Notes under the pieces: generated by a model
What the model was told of the DNA's origin: nothing
The model's input: the letters and a program-made list of their open reading frames with translations, nothing else
The model's database searches: none
Shown: positions 46,234 to 55,895 of the stretch, in pieces
Position numbering within the stretch: position 1 is the first letter of the stretch
Layout: the number at the start of each line of letters is the position of its first letter
Made by a program: the position numbers and the translations under genes
DNA from: Comamonas odontotermitis
GTDB lineage: Bacteria > Pseudomonadota > Gammaproteobacteria > Burkholderiales > Burkholderiaceae_C
Assembly: GCF_014207855.1 (NCBI RefSeq)
Contig: NZ_JACHKZ010000003.1
Coordinates: forward strand, 124,001-188,000
DNA: 64,000 bases
Direction: 5' to 3'

Positions 46234-47003
46234 AAACAGTGGCGACGCCTTTGCTGCAGGTGCAGGGTCTGGTCAAGCGCTTTGGCGGGCTCACGGCCAC
46301 CGACCATGCCAGCTTTGATGTGCATGCTGGCGAAATCCATGCGCTGATCGGCCCCAATGGTGCAGGCAAGACCACTCTGATCCATCAGCTGTCGGGGGCT
46401 CTCGCGTCCGATGAAGGCCGGATTCTTTTTGCGGGTGATGCCATCCACGCCGTGGCGATGCCCGCGCGGGTGCAGCGCGGACTGGTGCGCTCCTACCAGA
46501 TCACCAGTATTTTCAAGCGCCTGTCGGTGCTGGAGAACATTGCGCTGGCCGTGCAGGCGCGCGATGGCTCCAGCTGGCGCTTCTGGCGTCCCGCGCGCCA
46601 TGAAAGCGCACGCTACGCGCTGGCTGCCGAGGTGGCGGCGCGGGTGGGGCTGGCGGCCCAGCTGCAGCAGCCGGCCGGCCTGCTTGCGCATGGCGAGCAG
46701 CGCCAGCTGGAAGTGGGGCTGGCTCTTGCCACGCGGCCGCGCATGTTGCTGCTTGACGAGCCCATGGCAGGCATGGGGCCCGAAGAATCCGAAAGCATGG
46801 TGACGCTGTTGCAACAGCTGCGGCGGGATACGACGATCCTGCTGGTCGAGCATGACATGGATGCGGTGTTCCGCCTGGCCGACCGCATATCGACCCTGGT
46901 GTTTGGCAAGGTGATTGCCAGCGGTACGCCCCAAGAGATTCGCAACCATGCCGAGGTCAAACGCGCCTATCTGGGCGATGAGGCAGAGGAGGTGGCGCCA
47001 TGA
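46230..47003 (+). CDS. livG: Liv-type ABC transporter ATPase LivG
   Basis: The 257-residue ATPase has Walker A GPNGAGKTT (near residue 45), Walker B MLLLDEPMAGMGPEE, and the LivG-type SYQITSIFKRLSVLENIALAVQ. The signature motif is LLAHGEQRQLEVGLAL, where LSHG-type sequence replaces LSGG, as usual for this family. The start at 46230 overlaps the livM stop. The longer frame upstream (from 46011) is out of context within livM. Confidence 0.88.
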   Translation: MKTVATPLLQVQGLVKRFGGLTATDHASFDVHAGEIHALIGPNGAGKTTLIHQLSGALASDEGRILFAGDAIHAVAMPARVQRGLVRSYQITSIFKRLSVLENIALAVQARDGSSWRFWRPARHESARYALAAEVAARVGLAAQLQQPAGLLAHGEQRQLEVGLALATRPRMLLLDEPMAGMGPEESESMVTLLQQLRRDTTILLVEHDMDAVFRLADRISTLVFGKVIASGTPQEIRNHAEVKRAYLGDEAEEVAP

Positions 47004-47710
47004 CGGCTCTGCTGGAAGTTGAGCAGCTGCAGACCAGCTACGGCAGCAGCCAGGTGCTGTTTGGCATGCATATGCAGATTGGAGCGGGCGAGGTGGCCAC
47101 CTTGCTCGGGCGCAACGGCATGGGCAAGACCACGACGGTGCGCAGCCTGCTGGGCATCACCCCGGCGAGCAGCGGCAGCATCCGTTTTCGGGGCGAGCGC
47201 ATCGAGCGGCTGGCGGCTGATCGCATTGCACGCATGGGCATGGCCGTGGTGCCTGAAGGGCGGCAGATTTTTGCGAATCTGACCGTGCAGGAGAACTTGC
47301 TGGCCTTTGCCGCCAACCGCAACGCCTCGGAAAACCCCTGGTCGCTGGAGCGGGTGTACACGCTGTTTCCGCGTCTGGCGGAGCGCTCGGGCAATCTGGG
47401 CAACCGGCTGTCGGGCGGAGAGCAGCAGATGCTGGCCGTTGGGCGGGCGTTGATGACGAACCCACACCTATTGATTCTGGACGAAGCCACCGAGGGCCTG
47501 GCGCCATTGATCCGCGAAGAAATCTGGAGCTGTCTTGCTGCCCTGCGTGCACAGGGGCAGACCATTCTGGTGATTGACAAGTACGTCAAGCGCCTGATGG
47601 GTCTGGCCGATCGCCACACGATCATCGAGCGCGGTCAGGTGGTGTGGCAGGGCCCTTCTGCGCAATTGCAAGACCAGCCCGAGGTCTGGCAGCGCTATAT
47701 CGGAATCTGA
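47000..47710 (+). CDS. livF: Liv-type ABC transporter ATPase LivF
   Basis: The 236-residue ATPase has Walker A GRNGMGKTT (near 37), signature LSGGEQQMLAVGRALMTNP and Walker B LLILDEATEGLAPLIREE. It pairs with LivG to power the importer. It overlaps livG by four bases and is followed one base later by a thioesterase gene. Confidence 0.88.
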   Translation: MTALLEVEQLQTSYGSSQVLFGMHMQIGAGEVATLLGRNGMGKTTTVRSLLGITPASSGSIRFRGERIERLAADRIARMGMAVVPEGRQIFANLTVQENLLAFAANRNASENPWSLERVYTLFPRLAERSGNLGNRLSGGEQQMLAVGRALMTNPHLLILDEATEGLAPLIREEIWSCLAALRAQGQTILVIDKYVKRLMGLADRHTIIERGQVVWQGPSAQLQDQPEVWQRYIGI

Positions 47711-47711
47711 G

Positions 47712-48167
47712 ATGGCAGCCCTGACCTGGCCCGAGCAAGGCCCGTTTTTCCGCAGCAGCCTGGGTATCCGCTTTGCACACTGCGATCCGGCGGGCATCAT
47801 TTTCTTCCCGCAGTACCTGGTGCTGTTCAACGGGCTGGTGGAAGACTGGTTCAACGAGGCGCTCATGCACCCCTACGCGCAGATGCTGGGGCCTGAGCGA
47901 ACGGGCCTGCCCATCGTGCATCTGGAATGCGATTTTCGCGCCATTGCCCGCATGGGCGATGCCGTGCACCTGGATCTGGCTGTGCAGAGGTTGGGCAGCC
48001 GCTCGCTGGAGCTGGTGCTGCGCTGCGTGGGCAGAGATGGTGTGCTGCGTGCCATGGCTCGCAAGGTGCTGGTCTTTACCAACCTGGACAGCCACGCAGC
48101 TGTGGCCGTGCCCGGTCCCATACGCGCGGCGATTGAGCGCTGGATGGCGGGCGACGGCGCGCAATAG
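47712..48167 (+). CDS. 4-hydroxybenzoyl-CoA thioesterase-like hotdog protein
   Basis: The 151-residue hotdog-fold thioesterase shows the 4HBT motif IRFAHCDPAGIIFFPQYLVLFNGLVEDWFNEAL, with the catalytic Asp in HCDPAGI (about residue 26). It would hydrolyse aromatic or ring-derived CoA thioesters, releasing CoA from dead-end intermediates of the pathway. It begins two bases after the livF stop in the same operon. Confidence 0.85.
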   Translation: MAALTWPEQGPFFRSSLGIRFAHCDPAGIIFFPQYLVLFNGLVEDWFNEALMHPYAQMLGPERTGLPIVHLECDFRAIARMGDAVHLDLAVQRLGSRSLELVLRCVGRDGVLRAMARKVLVFTNLDSHAAVAVPGPIRAAIERWMAGDGAQ

Positions 48168-48192
48168 TTTTTTGATCTGGAAAGGAATCGCT

Positions 48193-48591
48193 ATGCAAGT
48201 ACTACTTCCCCAGGGGTGGCCCCGGCCCAAGGGCTATGCCAATGGCGTGACGGTCACCGGGCGCCAGCTGTTCGTGGCCGGCATGATCGGCTGGGATGCG
48301 CAAGGCGTGTTCCACACCGATGATCTGGCGGGGCAGGTGCGTCAGGCATTGCAGAACATTGTGGCCGTGCTCGAAGAAGGCGGCGCCAGGCCCGAACACA
48401 TCGTGCGCATGACCTGGTACATCACCGACAAGAAAGAATACCTGGCCCAGCAGGCCGAGATCGGCAAGGCCTACCGTGAGTTGATCGGCAGCTTCAACGC
48501 CGCCATGACGGCGGTGCAGGTGGCGGCCTTGATTGAAGACCGTGCCAAGGTCGAGATCGAGGTGACGGCCGTGGTGCCGGATGCGAGCTGA
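48193..48591 (+). CDS. RidA family enamine/imine deaminase
   Basis: The 132-residue RidA/YjgF-type protein has a typical core: GYANGVTVTGRQLFVAGMIGWDAQGVFHTDDLAGQVRQALQNIVAVLEEGGARPEHIVRMTWYITDKKEYL. The family hydrolyses reactive enamines/imines, releasing ammonia. In 2-aminobenzoyl-CoA breakdown the amino group becomes an enamine after ring reduction, so a dedicated deaminase fits well. The usual catalytic Arg is not obvious by eye and should be checked. AAAGGAATC precedes the ATG. Confidence 0.85.
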   Translation: MQVLLPQGWPRPKGYANGVTVTGRQLFVAGMIGWDAQGVFHTDDLAGQVRQALQNIVAVLEEGGARPEHIVRMTWYITDKKEYLAQQAEIGKAYRELIGSFNAAMTAVQVAALIEDRAKVEIEVTAVVPDAS

Positions 48592-49480
48592 ACAGGCGGT
48601 TGCCGTGGCCATCTCGCCCCCCAGGCTCTACCGCGATTTTGAATCGCAGACGCAGATCGATGCAGCCTACGATCCGCTGCGGCCCGTGGCAGACCCGGTA
48701 GCAGCGCGCCAGCATTTTGTGCAGCGCAGCGCCCTTGCCCGGGCGCAACTGCGCTGTGAGCTGGACATTGCATTTGGAGCCACCCTGGCCGAGACGCTGG
48801 ATATTTTCCCCGCGCCCGGCGGTGCGGCGGCGCCGGTGTTCATCTTCTTCCACGGCGGGTACTGGCGGGCCAATACTTCCAAAGAATTCAGCTGCGTCGC
48901 CTGGGGGCCGCAGGCCTTGGGTTTTTGCACGGTGGTGGTGAACTATGCCCTGTGTCCGCAGGTCGGCATCGATGAAATCGTGCGCCAGTGTCGCGCCAGT
49001 CTGGCATGGGTTTTTCGTCATATCGAAGCCTATGGCGGCGACCCTGGCCGGGTGGTGGTGGGAGGTCACTCTGCTGGCGGCCAGCTGGGCGCCATGTGCC
49101 TGCAAACGCCTTGGGCCAGAGACTATGGTCTGCCCGATGACCCGTTGCGCGGTGCGCTGTTGATCAGCGGTATCTACGACATCGCTCCGCTACGCTACAG
49201 CTACTTGCAGCCCCTGATTCAGCTTGATGAGGGGGTAATCGTTCGCAACTCTCCCGCGTTTGGCGCCCGCAGCTGTGCCACGCCCATACACCTGGTGTGG
49301 GGCGAGCGCGAGCAAAGCGAGTTCGAGCGCCAGTCCCTGCTGATGCATGCAGCCTGGCAGGCCGTGGGCAATGTGTCGGGGCACGCAGCCTTGCCCGGGT
49401 GCGATCATTTTTCGGTGCTGCACGGGCTGGAAGATCCGCAATCGGATCTGTGCCAGCAGCTGGTGCGGTTGTCAGCCTAA
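48581..49480 (+). CDS. kynurenine formamidase-like alpha/beta hydrolase
   Basis: The 299-residue alpha/beta hydrolase has the arylformamidase (AFMID-type) pattern: oxyanion motif FFHGGYWRANTSKEF (near residue 88), nucleophile GHSAGG (about 162-167) and His in GCDHFSVL (about 278). Its ATG overlaps ridA by 11 bases, so it is coupled to the operon. It could convert N-formylkynurenine or N-formylanthranilate upstream of anthranilate, or hydrolyse a ring-derived amide. The sequence does not decide between them. Confidence 0.75.
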   Translation: MRAEQAVAVAISPPRLYRDFESQTQIDAAYDPLRPVADPVAARQHFVQRSALARAQLRCELDIAFGATLAETLDIFPAPGGAAAPVFIFFHGGYWRANTSKEFSCVAWGPQALGFCTVVVNYALCPQVGIDEIVRQCRASLAWVFRHIEAYGGDPGRVVVGGHSAGGQLGAMCLQTPWARDYGLPDDPLRGALLISGIYDIAPLRYSYLQPLIQLDEGVIVRNSPAFGARSCATPIHLVWGEREQSEFERQSLLMHAAWQAVGNVSGHAALPGCDHFSVLHGLEDPQSDLCQQLVRLSA

Positions 49481-49489
49481 AAAAGACTT

Positions 49490-50704
49490 TTAGAAGTCCA
49501 GCAGGCTGAAGCCCAGCGAGAACACCGTGCGCTTGTAGTTGTAGTCGATCAGGCTGTCGCCATAGCCGTGGAACAACTGGGCGTGCAGGCGCAGATTGCT
49601 CTTGCCGCCCATCCAGCCTTCGCCCAGCGTGTGCATCCACTCCACGCGCCCCGATCCCTTGCCATGGCCGTTGAGCGAACCTCGGGCGGTGAGGCCCATC
49701 CAGTTGCGCTGGTTCACGTTCCAGCCGAGCTTCAACTCGCCGCGGCCAATGTAGTTCTGGATGCCGGGGTTGTTGTCGTCCTCGGCGCTTTCCTTGATGC
49801 GGTGCCAGACCTTGGCCTGCAGCTGCAGCCGGTTGTCCAGCTCAAGCCCGGTCATCAGGTAGGTGCGGTTCCAGCTGCGCGAGAGCGGATCGCTCTGGCC
49901 ATTGGACTGGTGCACGAGGCCCACCCCGCTGTAGCGCCAGCGCCAGCCAAACGGCAATTGCGCCGTGGTGGGGTAGACGTAGAAGATCTCGGGCTCATGG
50001 TCGGTGGTGCGAAAGGGGCGCGACATGTCCGAGTTGAACACCTGCCAGTACGACAGGCCGGTGTAGCCGATCCACAGCGAATCGCGCAGCTTGCCGTTGG
50101 GATCGGTCAGCAGATTTTGAGCGAGCTTGGTGCGTACCGACAGCTGGATACGCATCTCCTGCTTCTGGTAAGGCTCGGCGGTGGGGGCCGAGTTGGCGGG
50201 GTTGCCAGAGGTTGGCTGCTGGTTGACATGGTCTGCCGCCGCAACCGACACGGACAGCGGCCGGTAACCGCGGAAGCTGAATTTGCCGCAATCGGTGCCT
50301 GCTTCCAGTTCCCAGAAGCGTGACATCTCGGTGTAGGCATTGTTACGGCAGCCACCGATGGAAGGCGGAAGGTCTTCAGCCGCAGCCAGCGCGGTGGGTG
50401 GTACTCGCAGACCCGTGCTGGCAGATGCGGGCTCAGCAGCCGAAGCCGTTGCTGCAGCCATGGATGGGGCTGGTGTGGGCTCCATCGCCGCAGGCTTGCC
50501 GCTTTGCTGCTGCGCCCATTGGTCAAAGCAGGCCAGGCGTGCGCTGCCGTCCTGCTGCAAGGTGCATTGGCGCCAGGCTGCATCCGTGGTATTGGCCGCA
50601 AAGGCCGGGGCGTTTTGCGCCCAGGCTGCGGGCAGGCCCAGGCAGGCGCCCAGGGCAGAGCTGGCCAGCGCCAGCGGGGTGCGCGCAAAGAAAATGGTTT
50701 TCAT
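49490..50704 (-). CDS. pldA: outer membrane phospholipase A
   Basis: The 404-residue precursor has a signal peptide (to about residue 29, PAAWAQ), an N-terminal Ala/Pro-rich region of about 100 residues, then a 12-strand beta-barrel ending in Phe (FSLGFSLLDF). The PldA active-site motif HQSNGQS (VHQSNGQSDPLSRSWNRTYL) supplies the catalytic His and Ser. It hydrolyses outer-leaflet phospholipids, maintaining lipid asymmetry. It converges with the hydrolase gene, stop codons 10 bases apart. The start at 50704 is set by the signal peptide. Confidence 0.9.
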   Translation of the reverse strand: MKTIFFARTPLALASSALGACLGLPAAWAQNAPAFAANTTDAAWRQCTLQQDGSARLACFDQWAQQQSGKPAAMEPTPAPSMAAATASAAEPASASTGLRVPPTALAAAEDLPPSIGGCRNNAYTEMSRFWELEAGTDCGKFSFRGYRPLSVSVAAADHVNQQPTSGNPANSAPTAEPYQKQEMRIQLSVRTKLAQNLLTDPNGKLRDSLWIGYTGLSYWQVFNSDMSRPFRTTDHEPEIFYVYPTTAQLPFGWRWRYSGVGLVHQSNGQSDPLSRSWNRTYLMTGLELDNRLQLQAKVWHRIKESAEDDNNPGIQNYIGRGELKLGWNVNQRNWMGLTARGSLNGHGKGSGRVEWMHTLGEGWMGGKSNLRLHAQLFHGYGDSLIDYNYKRTVFSLGFSLLDF

Positions 50705-50756
50705 GGGTGTTTGAGCAAGGTGCGCGCAGATGCGAGTGGGGTTGCGCGGTCGCACA

Positions 50757-51179
50757 TTATTGCGGCTGTTTGCGCATGACGAAAGGGACGGTGTTGTCTT
50801 GGTCATCCAGCCAGTCACCCCGGATCTCACGGCCGCAGCTGCCTTCCACCACATCACCGAGCCATGTGCCGCTTACTTTTTTTCCATCAGCTGATTCTTC
50901 CATCGTCAGCTTGCCCTGGTTGACATCTCCCACGACGACAGAGCGACCCGCAGGGCGCGCAATGCTTCCTTTGACCGTGCCATTCCATTCGGGGTGAGGC
51001 GCCAGCTGCAGCTGGATCGGGCCGGGCTGGCCTGCCATGGTGGCTGTCCAGCGGCCTAGCAGCTCGGGCTGATCGGTTTGGGCCGCCGTGGGGCAAGCGG
51101 GGCGCGGTTTTTGCTGATTTGTGGCGCAGGCGCTTAACAATAATGCAGTGGCAGCTATTAAAAATATAGTGTTTTTCAT
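50757..51179 (-). CDS. lipoprotein of unknown function
   Basis: The 140-residue protein has a lipoprotein signal (MKNTIFLIAATALLLSACA, lipobox LSAC) and a beta-rich domain (ELLGRWTATMAGQPGPIQLQLAPHPEWNGTVKGS...VSGTWLGDVVEGSCGREIRGDW) that resembles small beta-sandwich lipocalin-like lipoproteins. No function can be named. It starts five bases after the rep stop and lies upstream of pldA, so it may be co-transcribed with rep. Confidence 0.7.
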   Translation of the reverse strand: MKNTIFLIAATALLLSACATNQQKPRPACPTAAQTDQPELLGRWTATMAGQPGPIQLQLAPHPEWNGTVKGSIARPAGRSVVVGDVNQGKLTMEESADGKKVSGTWLGDVVEGSCGREIRGDWLDDQDNTVPFVMRKQPQ

Positions 51180-51184
51180 GTCAA

Positions 51185-53266
<2,082 letters not shown>

Positions 53267-53533
53267 GGAGCGATGAAACCTTGCAGATAAGAATGCGGAA
53301 AGTGCAGAAGAATAGCCGCAAGCCTGGCCGATTGCAGGTACGGGACTTTGTATATATTTTTGTTACAAAAAGCACACAATTCGCAGGGCGGAATGTCAAT
53401 CAATGTAGGTAGAGGCAATGCACATTGACGAAAGGCTTGCATGCAACTTACAAGCTTTTAGAATGTGCGATAGTGTCGTTGTTGTTCGACGAAAGTACTA
53501 ATAAATTTAGACAATAAGTTACGAGTCACATCC

Positions 53534-54241
53534 ATGCAGACCGCCGGTATTTCCGCAGATTTGCTCACCCCCAACGTCAGGCACCGCTTTGTGCAGCTGT
53601 TCGGGGTGGCTGCACGCAAGTCGGTGCTCCCCTGGAAAGAGGTGCCTCGAGATCGTGCCCAATTGGTGTTGGTAGACCAGGGCATGGCCGATGTCGTTTC
53701 GTCTTTGGGCAACAGTCCTTGTGTGGTCACCGTGGGCCATGTGGGGGGCAACCTCACGGGCAATGCCTCCTGGGCCGGACGCCTGGAAGTGAACTACACG
53801 CTCAGCGACCTGATTGATACCCTGGACCGTGCAGCCGTGTTTCTGCTGGACTGGGAGGCGCGGCAAAAAGTGATCGCCAGGAGCGAACGCGCCCAGCCTA
53901 CGCCAGCCGAGGCTGCGCCAGCAGCCAAGCAGGAATACCTTCACCAGCTCAAGTCCTGGGTGTCGATGGGTGCGCCATTCAACACCGGTGCCTGCATCCG
54001 GGCGCTGGCCCTGCTGTCGCGCGAGCCCGTGTCCCTGGCCCAGATCTGTACCCATAGCGGGCTCGATTCTGCGACTGCCCGCCATCTGCTGGTGGAGCTG
54101 GGGCAGCGCGGTGTCCTGCGTGGCGTGGCCATCTCGTCACAGCGCCCAATTGCTTCTTCGGTACGCCGTGAGCCGGTACACTCCAACGGATTACTTGGCC
54201 GTTTGAGCCGATGGATCCGCGGAGGAGGTAAGGCGGCATGA
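53534..54241 (+). CDS. hypothetical protein with C-terminal winged-helix domain, GTPase/roadblock cluster
   Basis: The 235-residue protein is unrecognised in its N-terminal part (about 1-115), which is mixed alpha/beta with LVLVDQGMADVVSSLGNSPCVVTVGHVGG. After a Pro/Ala linker (118-132), the C-terminal part has a winged-helix-like segment, GACIRALALLSREPVSLAQICTHSGLDSATARHLLVELGQRGVLRG (about 152-197), and a basic tail. That segment resembles the DUF742 (CvnC) proteins of actinobacterial conservons. The gene overlaps the GTPase gene by four bases. The upstream 267-bp AT-rich gap should hold the promoter. Confidence 0.65.
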   Translation: MQTAGISADLLTPNVRHRFVQLFGVAARKSVLPWKEVPRDRAQLVLVDQGMADVVSSLGNSPCVVTVGHVGGNLTGNASWAGRLEVNYTLSDLIDTLDRAAVFLLDWEARQKVIARSERAQPTPAEAAPAAKQEYLHQLKSWVSMGAPFNTGACIRALALLSREPVSLAQICTHSGLDSATARHLLVELGQRGVLRGVAISSQRPIASSVRREPVHSNGLLGRLSRWIRGGGKAA

Positions 54242-54810
54242 TTCAGGAACTGGACTGGGGCGCGCGGCAAAAGCTGGCGTTGCCCCGCATTGCCCTGTGC
54301 GGGCCCATGGGCATTGGCAAGACCACTGCTGTGCGTTCGCTGTGTGGCGAGCTGATGTCTCATTCGGACGTACGCAATCTCGATCTTGCGGCCCATACCA
54401 AGGATTTCACCACGGTAGGCACCGAATTTGGCGAGATTGACCTCGGCGAGGGCGAGCGTGTTCAGATCTGTGGCTGCCCCGGGCAGGAGCGGTTCAGCTT
54501 TGTGCGCCAATGGGTGCTGTCGGTGTCCATGGGTGTTTTCATCATGACCGATGTGAACGCGACGAGCAGCCTTGCAGAAACCACGCATATCCTCGGTGAA
54601 ATCAGCAAGCTGGAGACGGCACCTGTCACCTTGATTCTGAGCGCGCGTGACGCCGGTGCTACACAAATTGAAACATTCGCGCAGGGCGTGTATTCTGCCG
54701 GCTATGGCGTGATTCCCGTGCTGCAAGCCGACCCCCGGGATCGCGCCCAGATGTTGGAAGTAATGAGTGTTCTAGTTTCCATGCTGTCTTTGCAAAGCGA
54801 GAATTCATGA
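54238..54810 (+). CDS. small Ras-like GTPase (MglA/CvnD type)
   Basis: The 190-residue G protein has P-loop GPMGIGKT (22-29), candidate switch I Thr in KDFTTVGTEFGEI (55-67), and a G3 motif GCPGQERFSFVRQW (79-92) in which Pro-Gly-Gln is present but the usual Asp is replaced. The G4 position reads SARD instead of NKxD (136-139), retaining Asp. This is the pattern of MglA/CvnD prokaryotic GTPases paired with roadblock proteins. It overlaps genes on both sides by four bases, giving a coupled set. Confidence 0.8.
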   Translation: MIQELDWGARQKLALPRIALCGPMGIGKTTAVRSLCGELMSHSDVRNLDLAAHTKDFTTVGTEFGEIDLGEGERVQICGCPGQERFSFVRQWVLSVSMGVFIMTDVNATSSLAETTHILGEISKLETAPVTLILSARDAGATQIETFAQGVYSAGYGVIPVLQADPRDRAQMLEVMSVLVSMLSLQSENS

Positions 54811-55205
54811 CCGCATCACAACCCATGATCCCTGCCCAGGTTGTCACCGCTGGTCAACAGGCACTCGAAAAATTGATTGGCCCCGTGGACGGGGTTCGTG
54901 TTGCTCTGCTCAGCACCCCTGATGGTTTTGAAATCGCGTCGCTGCGCACGAACAGCGAACTGCAGCTCAACCGCCTGTCGGCCATGGCCGGTTCGCTGAT
55001 GGCCATGGCTCGCGCTGTGGGCCGGGAAATCAACCACGCCGGCTGCAAGCGCCTCACATTTGAAACAGACAGTGGCGTAGTTGTGTTTCAATCGGTATCA
55101 TCCGAATTCCCATGTATCTTGTGCATGGTGCTCGACACCAGCGCAATCCTCGGCCGTGTGCTATGGGCGGCAGCGGAAGTCGGTGCAGAGATGAACAAAA
55201 CCTGA
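54807..55205 (+). CDS. Roadblock/LC7 domain protein, GTPase partner
   Basis: The 132-residue protein has a single roadblock/LC7 fold (about 15-125): LEKLIGPVDGVRVALLSTPDGFEIASL, then LSAMAGSLMAMARAVGREINHAGCKRLTFETDSGVVVFQSV. MglB/CvnB proteins of this fold act as GTPase-activating or docking partners of the adjacent GTPase. Its ATG overlaps the GTPase stop (ATGA). A second, more divergent roadblock-like gene follows after about 100 bases. Confidence 0.8.
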   Translation: MTASQPMIPAQVVTAGQQALEKLIGPVDGVRVALLSTPDGFEIASLRTNSELQLNRLSAMAGSLMAMARAVGREINHAGCKRLTFETDSGVVVFQSVSSEFPCILCMVLDTSAILGRVLWAAAEVGAEMNKT

Positions 55206-55308
55206 TGGCGGCGCCAACCTGGCGTCGGCAGGGGAGGAGCTGGCCCATGCGTTGCATTGGCCGAATGCGCCAGCGACGATAATCAGCCAGTGTGTAAAGG
55301 GGAGATAA

Positions 55309-55668
55309 ATGGCATCGGTACAAGAAGCTTTGACACAACTGCTCACCGTTGATGGCGCCATGTGTGCGGCACTGGTGGACAGTGCCAGCGGCATGTTGCT
55401 GGGCAGCGCGGGCTCAGGTCTGGATCTGGAGCTGGCTGCAGCGGGCAATACCGAAGTAGTACGCGCCAAGCTCAAGACGATGAAGTCGCTCGGTCTCAAT
55501 GACTCGATTGACGACATTCTGATCACATTGGGCACCCAATACCACATCATCCGCCCCATGGCGCAAAAGGAAGGCCTCTTCCTGTATCTGGTGCTTGACA
55601 AGCAGCGCAGCAATCTGGCGCTGTCCCGCCGCAAATGCGCGGAGGTCGAAAAGCTCGTGTCGATCTGA
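55309..55668 (+). CDS. Roadblock/LC7-like protein, second copy
   Basis: The 119-residue protein has the roadblock layout: VQEALTQLLTVDGAMCAALVDSASGMLLGSAG, then a helix (LAAAGNTEVVRAKLKTMKSL), and beta strands (DILITLGTQYHIIRPMAQKEGLFLYLVLD). It is divergent from the first copy and may heterodimerise with it or sense a different partner. AAAGGGGAGATAA precedes the ATG. It ends at a strong terminator, closing the four-gene cluster. Confidence 0.75.
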   Translation: MASVQEALTQLLTVDGAMCAALVDSASGMLLGSAGSGLDLELAAAGNTEVVRAKLKTMKSLGLNDSIDDILITLGTQYHIIRPMAQKEGLFLYLVLDKQRSNLALSRRKCAEVEKLVSI

Positions 55669-55709
55669 CCCGGCCCGGCAGCGCCTGTCGCTGCGCCCAT
55701 CTCCCAAAC

Positions 55710-55738
55710 CTGCCAGTGCTTCGCTGGCAGTTTTTTTT
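55710..55738 (+). terminator. terminator of the GTPase/roadblock cluster
   Basis: CTGCCAG (55710-55716) pairs with CTGGCAG (55724-55730) over a 7-base loop, followed by eight T residues. Confidence 0.88.
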
Positions 55739-55895
55739 GTTGGTATGTGGGTTGTCCTCGTCGCGTGCGATTCTTCTTTCTGCGATGCAGATGTGCCGCG
55801 TGAGCGGCTCCAGCCCCATCGCCCCGCGTGCCTGAAAACGCACGCTGGTCCCTCGCGCTACAGCAGCAGGCCAGAGGCGTCGGCACAATACGCCG

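Noticed and set aside
51121-51180. ATAGC-like sequence as another palindromic repeat copy
   Set aside because: It is the signal-peptide coding region of the lipoprotein gene and lacks the GCGCTT block and spacing.
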